This document shows, piece by piece, positions 1 through 6,790 of a stretch of 46,269 nucleotides of DNA (positions within the stretch are counted from its first letter, which is position 1; each line of letters begins with the position of its first letter). Location: NCBI GenBank assembly GCA_029553955.1, contig JAKPJZ010000101.1:1-46269 (forward strand). The letters run 5' to 3'. Origin of the DNA: Chloroflexota bacterium. GTDB lineage: Bacteria > Chloroflexota > Anaerolineae > SpSt-313. The notes under the pieces are model-generated. The model was not told the origin of the DNA and ran no database searches. It worked only from the letters and a program-made list of their open reading frames with translations. A program made the position numbers and the translations under genes.

Positions 1-188
1 AAGTCGCGCCTAGAGGGCCTGCGGCCGGGCGTCGGCCTGCGCCGACGCGGCCGTGGCGACCAGCCCACGCAGGTGGGCGCCCGGCGCCGCAGCGCCCCCT
101 TGGCCGCCAACGGCGGCTCCCAGGCGCGATTTCCAATCGCCGGCTCCGTCGAGACGGGCGAGGCGCCGTTATTTGAACGGTATTGGGG
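1..188. other. No gene recognised at left edge
   Basis: The stretch before the end of rsmA is GC-rich. Open frames run through it on both strands, but none matches a family I know. It holds short inverted motifs around a GCGATTTCCAATCGC-like core near 126-140, resembling the dispersed intergenic repeats elsewhere in the window. It may be the edge of another repeat or of a neighbouring gene. Confidence 0.3.
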
Positions 189-1025
189 CTAGGCCACACA
201 CGCCAGCGCTCTGCTCAGCTCGGCCCACTCCTCGAGGCTCAACGTCTCGGCGCGGCGCTGCGGCGCGATGCCGGCGCGCGCCAGGGCGGCCGCGACCTGC
301 TCGCCCTTGAGGTGCAGCCCGGCGGTGAGCGAGTTGCGCAACTGCTTGCGGCGCTGGCCAAAGCCGGCGCGCGCGACCCGGAAAAAGCGCTCGGGGCCGA
401 CGTCCTGCACCGGGCGCTCGGCTGGGGGGTAGACGTCGATGCGCACGGCGGCGGAATCGACCTTGGGGGGCGGGTAGAAGGCACCGGCGGGGATGCGCGC
501 CACGCGCCGCGGCCGGCCGTAGAACTGGACGCTCACGGCGAGCAGGCTCATGGCGCCGGGCTGCGCCGTGATGCGTTCGGCCACCTCCTGCTGCACGGTG
601 ACGACGAGCAGCGTGGGCGGCGGCTGGGCTTCGAGCAGGTGGCGCAGGGCCGCCGAAGTGATATAGTAGGGCAGGTTGGCCACGACCTTGTAGGGCCGGC
701 CGCCGGCGAGTGCGCCGACGTCCACCTCGAGGATGTCGCCCTCGACGACCTCGACGTTGCTCCGGCCGGCCAGCTCTTGGCGCAGCACCTGTACCATCTG
801 CGCGTCGAGCTCGACGGCGACGACCCGGCCGGCGGCGTCGGCGAGGAGCTGTGTGAGCTGGCCCACGCCCGGCCCCACCTCGACGAGCGTATCCTGCGAC
901 GTGAGCTCGGCAGCCGCCACGATGCGCTCGAGCGCGCTGCGGTCGACGAGAAAGTTCTGCCCCAGCCCCTTGCGCGGCCGCAGCCCGTAGCGGCGCAGCA
1001 CCTCACGCGGATCAATCGTGCTCAT
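189..1025 (-). CDS. rsmA: 16S rRNA (adenine1518-N6/adenine1519-N6)-dimethyltransferase
   Basis: RsmA (KsgA) dimethylates two adjacent adenines in the 3' hairpin of 16S rRNA late in 30S assembly, using SAM. The 278-residue length is normal for the family. Seen directly: the N-terminal GLGQNFL signature (about residues 20-26), SAM motif I EVGPGVGQLT (49-58), the acidic VELD that binds the SAM ribose (71-74), GDI (96-98), and the catalytic NLPY motif (117-120) that contacts the target adenine. The C-terminal helical domain is complete. The ATG start at 1025 fits the family N-terminus. The gene lies downstream of, and on the same strand as, a 3D-domain cell-wall gene, as in Firmicutes where yabE neighbours ksgA. 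A hairpin repeat at 1060-1111 lies between the two. Confidence 0.95.
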   Translation of the reverse strand: MSTIDPREVLRRYGLRPRKGLGQNFLVDRSALERIVAAAELTSQDTLVEVGPGVGQLTQLLADAAGRVVAVELDAQMVQVLRQELAGRSNVEVVEGDILEVDVGALAGGRPYKVVANLPYYITSAALRHLLEAQPPPTLLVVTVQQEVAERITAQPGAMSLLAVSVQFYGRPRRVARIPAGAFYPPPKVDSAAVRIDVYPPAERPVQDVGPERFFRVARAGFGQRRKQLRNSLTAGLHLKGEQVAAALARAGIAPQRRAETLSLEEWAELSRALACVA

Positions 1026-1059
1026 CTCAACTCCAAGACGTCTGAGCTACAAAGCATCT

Positions 1060-1160
1060 GGGCACGAAAGGGCGCGAAAGACCACGAATGGTTTCGCGCC
1101 CTTTCGTGCCCTTTCGCGCTCTTTCGTATAGTTTCGCGCCCTTTCGTGCCCTTTCGCGCC
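1060..1160. repeat. Hairpin of CGAAAGGGC-type repeats between yabE-like gene and rsmA
   Basis: A perfect 20-bp inverted repeat (arms 1060-1079 and 1092-1111, 12-nt loop) is built from alternating GGGCACGAAA and GGGCGCGAAA units. The same units continue as partial direct copies to 1160. The sequence is non-coding and fills the whole gap between two co-directional genes. It could act as a processing or attenuation hairpin, but it looks mainly like one of the dispersed palindromes typical of this genome. Confidence 0.8.
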
Positions 1161-1161
1161 A

Positions 1162-2799
1162 CTACCGCTCGGTGGGATAGTTGGGCAGCGTCCAGACGAT
1201 CTGGCTGGCCGGTGGCGGCGGGCTGAGCAGGTAGACGTCGGTCCAGTTCCACCAGTGCACGTAGGCGTCCTCTGGATAGCAGAGGTCGATGTGCATGCCC
1301 AAGATCAAGCCGCCGGTATCCGCGGCGACGGCCTGACCGTAGCGCGGCACATACATCTTGGTGAAGAGCGGGATCACCCTGGGGTCGACGGCGATGATGC
1401 CCTTGCGCGCCTGCCAGCCGACGCGGGTGATGCCATACTCGGGATGGTCGCGCGTCTTGCCCGAGGTGGCTGCCGTGTACGATGAGGCGCGCATGCGCAA
1501 CTTGCGCCAGTAGGTAATGGTGCCCTCGGGCGTCTCCAATTGCCGCTCGACAATCTTGGTGCCGTAGGAGACGATGCGGTTCATCGGCGGCCGCTCGACC
1601 CACTCGCGGTCGAGCGTGCGGCTGACCTCGATGTCGTTCTCATAGCGCACCTTGAGGCTGCGCTTGAAAATGCCGGGCGAGCCGAAATTCTCCACCCGGT
1701 GCTGGTCGATCTCCAACTCGGGGTTGCCGCGGACCTCTTCCTCGTAGGGGATGCTCTCCTGCTCGACGACGTCGCTCTCGCGCACGCGCACCACCGTGAT
1801 GCGCATGTCGGGCGCAATCGGGTCCTCTGCGGCGGGGCGGGTGTAATCCATCTCGCGCAGGGTCACGCCCTCCTCCTGCAGCAGGTCACCCACCGTCACT
1901 GCGCGGGTGCGCGTCTGGCGGATTTGGCCGTCGGCCAGCAGGGTGACGGGGAGCGAGCGGTCGATATAGGCGTGCAGGCCGGCAGTCACCGGCGTGTCGA
2001 GCGGCGGCTGCACCTTATCGGCGGCATAGATGACGATGCCCTTTTCCACGAGGGCCTCGCCGATGGTGGGCGCGGCGGTGAGAAAGGTGAAGGGGATTCG
2101 GCCGTCTTGCACGGCGATGGGCACGGCGCGCTGCACCGCCACCTCCAGCGGCGCCGGCGCCTCGCTCAACGGCGCCGGCCGGGCGCCGCCCCGGCTCGAG
2201 GTCCGTCGCCCCGCGGCCTGGGCCTCGTAGAGCGCTTCGTCGCCCGAGACCGGCTCGCCGCCCACCGTGATGCGGTCCTCGGGGATCCACCTGACGCCGG
2301 CCTCGGCCAGCGCCTCGCCGACGCTGGCGACCACGGTGCGGTGCTCCACCGTCTCGCCGTCGGCCGAGATGTGAAGCGTGCGCGCGCGTTGTACGCGCAC
2401 CTGCAGGCCCGAGCGCAGCGGCGTGCCGGGCGGCGGGTCGATAGAGTCTTCGGGCTGCAGCCAGATGCGCGCCTCGCGCAGGGCGTCGCCCACGGTGGCC
2501 AGGTGCGAGCGCAGGTGCAGCGTGCGCCCGTCGATCTCGACGGAGAAGGCGCGCGCGGTGAGGGCATAGCCCAGGGCCATGGCGGCCACCAGGGCCACGA
2601 TGCCGCTCAGAGCCAGCAGGCTCTGCCGGTGGATGCCCAGGCGCGCCGTGGTCTTGGCCTCTCCGTCATTGCGAGGAGGCCGCAGCCGACGAGGCAATCC
2701 CCTATCAGCGGATGGGAGATTGCTTCGTCGGCTGCGGCCTCCTCGCAATGACAGGCCGGGTTGGTGCCTCGTAGGCGGTTCCTGATTGGCGCGTGTCAT
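1162..2799 (-). CDS. Membrane-anchored cell-wall protein with DUF348/G5/3D-type domains (YabE/resuscitation-factor-like)
   Basis: The 545-residue protein resembles YabE-type enzymes that cleave peptidoglycan glycan strands outside the cell. One membrane segment (about residues 58-78, LLALSGIVALVAAMALGYAL) precedes repeated ubiquitin-like DUF348 units (for example FSVEIDGRTL..., and units marked by SVGEALAEAGV and TIGEALVEKGI). A G5-like region follows (about 350-430), then a C-terminal 3D domain (about 440-530) with the typical IIAVDPRVIPLFTKMYV and AADTGG motifs carrying the conserved aspartates. The ATG overlaps the stop of the upstream flavoprotein gene (ATGA), which supports this start and translational coupling. 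Oddly, residues about 16-46 are encoded by a dispersed palindromic repeat (2666-2751), so the cytoplasmic N-tail is repeat-derived. An internal GTG after the repeat would cut into the membrane segment. Confidence 0.85.
   Translation of the reverse strand: MTRANQEPPTRHQPGLSLRGGRSRRSNLPSADRGLPRRLRPPRNDGEAKTTARLGIHRQSLLALSGIVALVAAMALGYALTARAFSVEIDGRTLHLRSHLATVGDALREARIWLQPEDSIDPPPGTPLRSGLQVRVQRARTLHISADGETVEHRTVVASVGEALAEAGVRWIPEDRITVGGEPVSGDEALYEAQAAGRRTSSRGGARPAPLSEAPAPLEVAVQRAVPIAVQDGRIPFTFLTAAPTIGEALVEKGIVIYAADKVQPPLDTPVTAGLHAYIDRSLPVTLLADGQIRQTRTRAVTVGDLLQEEGVTLREMDYTRPAAEDPIAPDMRITVVRVRESDVVEQESIPYEEEVRGNPELEIDQHRVENFGSPGIFKRSLKVRYENDIEVSRTLDREWVERPPMNRIVSYGTKIVERQLETPEGTITYWRKLRMRASSYTAATSGKTRDHPEYGITRVGWQARKGIIAVDPRVIPLFTKMYVPRYGQAVAADTGGLILGMHIDLCYPEDAYVHWWNWTDVYLLSPPPPASQIVWTLPNYPTER
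2666..2751. repeat. Dispersed palindrome (GCCGCAGCCGACGA family) inside a coding region
   Basis: Near-perfect inverted repeat, arms 2666-2699 and 2718-2751, carrying CATTGCGAGGAGGCCGCAGC and its complement. The same arms recur at 10094-10125/10167-10198, with a partial copy at 10216-10246. Here the element lies in frame inside the N-terminal region of the 3D-domain protein gene and is translated without a stop, giving an Arg-rich tail. Confidence 0.9.
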
Positions 2800-4055
2800 C
2801 TTGCTTGCGTTCCGTTTCCCAGCGCACGGGCCGCGGCCTCGCCCGCCAGGTAGCCGGTCGAGAAGGCGGCCTGCAGGTTATAGCCCCCCGTGTCGGCATC
2901 CACATCGATCACTTCGCCACAGCAGTAAAGCCCGGCCACCAGCCGCGACTCGAGTGTGCGCGGGTCCAGCTCGTCGATATCGACCCCGCCCGCCGTCATG
3001 ATGGCCTCGCCGATGGGCCGGGTGCCGGTGACCCTCAGCCGGAAATCGCGCAAGAGTTGGCGCAGGCGGGCGCGTTCGGCCGCCGTGATCTGGTGGCCAC
3101 GTTTCTCCGCCGCGATGCCCGTCAGCTCGACAAAGACCGGGATGAGCAGCCTTGGCAGCAGCCCGGCCAGGATGTGCCGGTAGCCGCGGCGCCCGTATTC
3201 GTCAATGTCGCGGCGCAGGCGGGCGTCGAGCGCCTCGTCGGAGAGCGCAGGCTTGAGGTCGATCGTGACCTCCACGCGGCCGTGGCCGATGGCCTCGCCG
3301 GCCTGCTTGCTCAACGTTAGGATAATCGGCCCCGAGAGGCCGGTGCGGGTAAAGAGCATCTCGCCAAACTCGGCGCGCAGCGGCCGGCCATCCACCAGCA
3401 GGGTGGCGCGCACGTGGCGCAGCGACAGCCCCTGCAGGCTGCCAATAAACGGCTCGGCCACCACCAAGGGCACCAGGGCAGGATGTGGGGGAATGATGGT
3501 ATGCCCGGCGGCAGCCAAGAGCGTGTAGCCGTCGCCCGTCGAACCGGTGCCCGGGTAGGAGGCGCCCCCGGTGGCCACAATCACGGCCCGGGCGCCAAAC
3601 TCGCGGCCCCCGCTCTCTACCCCCACCATGCGCCGGTTGGCGATGCGGAGTGCGGTGACGGGCGTGCGGCGGCGCAGCGTAACGTTGCCCTGGCGCAGGT
3701 AGGCCACGAGGGCATCGGCCACCGGGTCGGCATCGTTCGCGGCAGGGAAGACCCGGCCGCCGCGCTCGACCACGGTGGGCACGCCACGGTCGGCAAAGAA
3801 GGCTCGCAGATCGTCGACAAAGAAACGGGAAAACGCCCCGTAGAGGAAGCGGCCGTTCGGGCCAAAGTGGCCGATGAACTCATCCCACTCGGCCACATTC
3901 GTCAGGTTGCAGCGCCCCTTGCCGGTGATGCGCAGCTTGTTGCCGAGTTTAGGCGTCTTTTCCACGAGCAGCACCGGTGCGCCGAGCTCAGCGGCGCGCC
4001 CTGCCGCCATCATCCCCGAAGCACCGCCACCGATGACGATGATCGGATCGGCCAA
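2796..4055 (-). CDS. BaiN/HI0933-family FAD-dependent NAD(P) oxidoreductase
   Basis: A flavoprotein of the HI0933/BaiN/RdsA family, generally annotated as an aminoacetone-oxidase or NAD(P)/FAD-dependent oxidoreductase of unsettled substrate. The FAD Rossmann motif PIIVIGGGASGMMAA stands at the very N-terminus. The family hallmark GNKLRITGKGRCNLTN follows at about residue 40, and the C-terminal GEVIDVDADTGGYNLQ FAD signature is present. A TTG at 4055 preceded by GAGGT gives a 419-residue protein with the usual start just before the FAD motif. A GTG at 4103 would add 16 residues encoded by a dispersed repeat and is less likely. Its stop overlaps the start of the downstream cell-wall gene (ATGA). 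No physiological link between the two is evident. Confidence 0.88.
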   Translation of the reverse strand: MADPIIVIGGGASGMMAAGRAAELGAPVLLVEKTPKLGNKLRITGKGRCNLTNVAEWDEFIGHFGPNGRFLYGAFSRFFVDDLRAFFADRGVPTVVERGGRVFPAANDADPVADALVAYLRQGNVTLRRRTPVTALRIANRRMVGVESGGREFGARAVIVATGGASYPGTGSTGDGYTLLAAAGHTIIPPHPALVPLVVAEPFIGSLQGLSLRHVRATLLVDGRPLRAEFGEMLFTRTGLSGPIILTLSKQAGEAIGHGRVEVTIDLKPALSDEALDARLRRDIDEYGRRGYRHILAGLLPRLLIPVFVELTGIAAEKRGHQITAAERARLRQLLRDFRLRVTGTRPIGEAIMTAGGVDIDELDPRTLESRLVAGLYCCGEVIDVDADTGGYNLQAAFSTGYLAGEAAARALGNGTQAR

Positions 4056-4067
4056 AGGTACCTCGCG

Positions 4068-4148
4068 CGTAGAACGTAATGCGTAATACGTAACCTGTGT
4101 CACAGCGGCAGACGCTGCTCGAGGCGACCTTACGCATTACGTTTTACG
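4068..4148. repeat. Palindrome of the ACGCATTACG family
   Basis: Arms 4068-4086 and 4130-4148 (19 bp, one mismatch) are built from TTACGCATTACG-type units. It is the first of at least five such elements in the window (also 14307-14399, 41163-41290, 43172-43242 and 44331-44452). This copy sits upstream of the flavoprotein gene start, between it and the SRP RNA. Confidence 0.85.
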
Positions 4149-4214
4149 CATTAGAGATGGTCGTGCACCCTCCTTCGACACGTCTGACCCGGCTTGCTGT
4201 GGTCAGCTTGCTCC

Positions 4215-4312
4215 AGCCAGGAGCCCCTGCGGCACCCAGAGTGGGCCACTTACCGCTGCTTCCTTCCGGACCTGACGGGGTTCGTGGATCTCTGCCGCGC
4301 AGGACCCAGCCT
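4215..4312 (-). ncRNA. ffs: Signal recognition particle RNA (small bacterial 4.5S type)
   Basis: The minus strand carries the SRP domain IV hallmark GTCAGGTCCGGAAGGAAGC, with the asymmetric loop and GGAA tetraloop that bind Ffh. Flanking strands pair into one long hairpin: CCTGCGCGGCAGAG on the 5' side against CTCTGGGTGCCGCAGG on the 3' side. The roughly 100-nt length matches the small bacterial form without an Alu domain. The exact ends are estimated from where the helix stops. The RNA scaffolds Ffh-FtsY during co-translational membrane targeting. Confidence 0.93.
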
Positions 4313-4355
4313 TCATCGCCGCTCCTCCAGAGCAGTCCCAAATCAGCCGAGCCTC

Positions 4356-4880
4356 TAGAGGGAATTCAACCCCGCTATAGCGGATTGCGGGTACAGGGCA
4401 CCGCTAGCTCCCCGTCTAGCACGACCGAGGGTATGATACCCGAAAGGGCGGCGCTTGTCAAGCATCTGCTGTTGACGGATTACGCAGAGATCGACATCGA
4501 CCAATTCGCACGCCCTTGGATGCGCCTCATGTCCTGCGTCTACGAACATCTTGCGCCGATGCTTCTCACCCCAGGGCCTCTTGCGCCTTGTGCCAGGCAA
4601 TGACATGCGCCGTAGGCGACATTCTGGGCCTGCATATCGAAGTGATGGGGCACGGGCGCCTGGGCGCGCCAGTGCTGAGCCCGATCGCATGTTGGCGCAG
4701 CACATGGCGCATGATGGCGCGTGGCAGCCACGACTATCCTGAAAATGTGCACGCTCTGCTGCTCAGCGGCGGTGAGATCGTGGCGTTGTTGCATCTCCAG
4801 CGTGCCATCGCAGATCGATCGTATGCGCATGCATGGCCTGACCACACGCTGCTGACCCTGGTGGCAGCGCCTGGCCCATC
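4356..4880. other. 525-base stretch with no recognisable gene
   Basis: Several open frames exist on both strands, but none has a recognisable motif, a convincing ribosome site or a family-like composition. It may hold a decayed gene. The last part, before 4901, is the leader of the secreted-protein pseudogene (AGGAG at 4887-4891). Confidence 0.4.
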
Positions 4881-4900
4881 ATCAGCAGGAGACACGGTCC

Positions 4901-5592
4901 ATGGACAGGAACAGGCGGGGTATCTGCTTGGTCGGGGTGGTGCGCATCGCCGGCACCGTGGCCCTCGTCGCCGGGCTGCTGCTCGGCGTCGTTGGCGCGC
5001 CCGCGGCGCAGGCCTCGGTTAAGCTGCCGCGCGCGGCCGCCGCGGCCGGGCTGAGCGCTGTCGACTGGGCCCAGCTCACGGAGCTGCTCGCCTCCCATGG
5101 CGCTGCCGGCGACCAGTTCGGCTATTCCCTCGCCATCTCGAGCGATACCATCGGGGTGGGGGCGCCGTACCACAACTCTTTGGTGGGCGCCGCGTACGCG
5201 TTCCAAGTTCCCACGCCGCCAGAGCCCCCCCCCCGCCCATCTGCGAGCGCGCCGATGTGGCGGCGGTGATCTATGGCGCCTGGGAGGGCACGCCGGTGCG
5301 CGCCTACGTCGGCGGCACGGCGCAGCCCACGCTCTACACTGCCCGTGACGCCTTTGGCCGCCAGGCCGTGCTGTGGACCTTCTACCCGCCGCAGTCGACC
5401 GACTGGACGGTGCGCGTCGAGCCGCAGCTCCCGGCGGGGCTCGCGAGCCCGCGCTGGCAGTACAGGCTGGTGTGGACCGAGCCGGCGCCGCCGGGCTTCG
5501 TCTCAGGCCAGGCGGCGGGCGGCGCGGTGAGCATCAGGCAGTGCAGCGGCACCGTGCTGCACTGCCAGCTCGTGGATACCGGCGCACCCTAG
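4901..5592 (+). pseudogene. Secreted FG-GAP protein broken by a frameshift at a C10 tract
   Basis: The ATG at 4901 (AGGAG 9 nt upstream) opens a signal peptide (about residues 1-37, ending in APAAQAS). One FG-GAP/integrin-alpha-like repeat follows (AAGDQFGYSLAISSDTIGVG). The frame then runs into ten consecutive C residues (5225-5234) and stops shortly after. The -1 frame downstream continues, without interruption to the stop at 5590-5592, into a module of about 112 residues starting ERADVAAVIYGAWEG. That module is closely similar to the C-terminus of the 1038-residue protein at 6791-9907. One extra C or two fewer would restore a single open frame. Only one FG-GAP repeat remains, where such proteins normally carry several, so an internal deletion is also likely. 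It may be a pseudogene, a phase-variable gene or a consensus error in the homopolymer. Confidence 0.8.
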
Positions 5593-5650
5593 CCATTCCC
5601 TGGGCCAGTAACCGGGCCATATGCTTCGCACCCCCGGTACGGACCGTTTT

Positions 5651-5722
5651 TGGGGGTTTGAGTTATCTGGCGCCGTTGGCCGCCCGCGGGCGGCCAACGG
5701 CGCCAGATAACTCAAACCCCCA
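5651..5722. repeat. 72-bp perfect palindrome with GCCGCCCGCGGGCGGC core
   Basis: Every base from 5651 to 5722 pairs with its mirror position around an axis at 5686/5687, with no loop. The outer ends are GGGGGTTTG/CAAACCCCC and the centre is GCCGCCCGCGGGCGGC. The same ends and centre, with different sequence between, form the 84-bp palindrome at 18832-18915. It lies just after the secreted-protein pseudogene and could serve as its terminator, though no T run follows. Confidence 0.95.
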
Positions 5723-5875
5723 CCCCTTGGCCGGCCGGCTGCGCCAGGGCTTTGAGAGCCGCGTACTGTCGTGTTTGGCAAAGGCCCTGCCGGGTCAGGC
5801 TTGACGTTCGTCAGTGCGCGATGTATGATATCTGCAGAGAGCAGGCCTTTGGAGGCAAGAGAAGCGAGGACTGCA

Positions 5876-6190
5876 GTGACGGTTGCCGAGATCGTCAAGC
5901 GGTGCAAGGCGGCCCTTGAAGGTTATTACGGCCCACGCTTCAAGGGGTTGGTCGTCTATGGGTCCGAAGCGCGCGGCCAGGCCGGCCCAGCCAGCGACAT
6001 CGACCTCCTGGTCCTGCTGAATGGGCCATTCGATTACTTTCGCGAGTTGCGCCGCATTGTCGACCTGCTCTACCCCATCCAGCTCGAGTCCGACCGCCTC
6101 ATCTCCGCCAAGCCGGCGCCTTCCGACGAGTATGAGCGGGGCAGCATCCAGCTCTATCGCAACGCCAAGAGGGAGGGGGTGCTGGTGTGA
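5876..6190 (+). CDS. MNT-type minimal nucleotidyltransferase (antitoxin-like)
   Basis: Small nucleotidyltransferase with the polymerase-beta-fold signature GSEARGQAGPASDIDL (GS followed by DxD, the metal-binding acids). About 104 residues from the GTG at 5876, with GAGGA upstream; longer starts upstream (5771, 5825) lack good ribosome sites. The partner gene overlaps its stop (GTGTGATG), the usual arrangement of MNT/HEPN pairs. In the studied pairs the MNT protein adenylylates or otherwise silences the HEPN toxin. The family assignment is firm; a toxin-antitoxin role is inferred. The partner is frameshifted here. Confidence 0.85.
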   Translation: MTVAEIVKRCKAALEGYYGPRFKGLVVYGSEARGQAGPASDIDLLVLLNGPFDYFRELRRIVDLLYPIQLESDRLISAKPAPSDEYERGSIQLYRNAKREGVLV

Positions 6191-6571
6191 TGCCGCAGCA
6201 CTCCGCTGAGGCTGCCGCTCTGCTTGGCCGTGCAGAGCAATCCATTGCAGCAGCCCGCCAGTTGGCGTCCACCGGCTCTTACGATTTCGCTGCCGCGCGC
6301 GTACTACGCGGCCTTTTATGCGGCAAAGGCTGCCTTGCTGGAAGACGGTCTGGAGTATACCAAGCACAGCGCCGTCGTCGCTGCAGTTCATCAGCACTAC
6401 GTCAAAGCAGGCAGACTGCAGGTCGAGCAAGGCAAGGCTTTGAGTTGGCTCTTCGAGTTGCGCAGCGTCGCCGACTATGGCGGCACGGCGCATGTGTCGC
6501 CGGATGAAGCGCAGCAGGCCATCGAGGCGGCCGCCGAGTTTGTCGAAGCGATCAAGCGCTTGTTGGGCTGA
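6190..6571 (+). pseudogene. HEPN-domain protein, frameshifted
   Basis: The frame starting at ATG 6190 (or GTG 6187) reads the N-terminal HEPN helix (AALLGRAEQSIAAARQLA...YDFAAAR), then goes out of frame in the GCGCGCG run at about 6295-6301. The +1 frame continues exactly where the family should: AYYAAFYAAKAALLEDGLEY, then KHSAVVAAV, then ELRSVADYGG, to the stop at 6569-6571. Loss of one GC dinucleotide, or gain of one base, explains it. The reconstructed length of about 127 residues is normal for HEPN proteins paired with MNT. As written, no full-length HEPN protein is made, leaving an orphan MNT gene. A sequencing error in the dinucleotide run cannot be excluded. Confidence 0.82.
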
Positions 6572-6790
6572 GCGCATGCCGTGGCGCCCTCGGAAGTGGC
6601 CCCTGTGCCTCTGCAAAGTTGCTGCCCTCGCGTTCCCCTGTACCTGCGCTACTTCGTACCCTCCTCTGCCGGCCTGGCGGCGCCGCGCCTGCAGCGCCGC
6701 CCCTATCGTCAGCAGGCCATTCCGTTGCCTGGCCGCGCGCCGCCGCTTCTGACGGGCGGGCCGGCCCATCTCATCGAGGAGGCGTGATCC

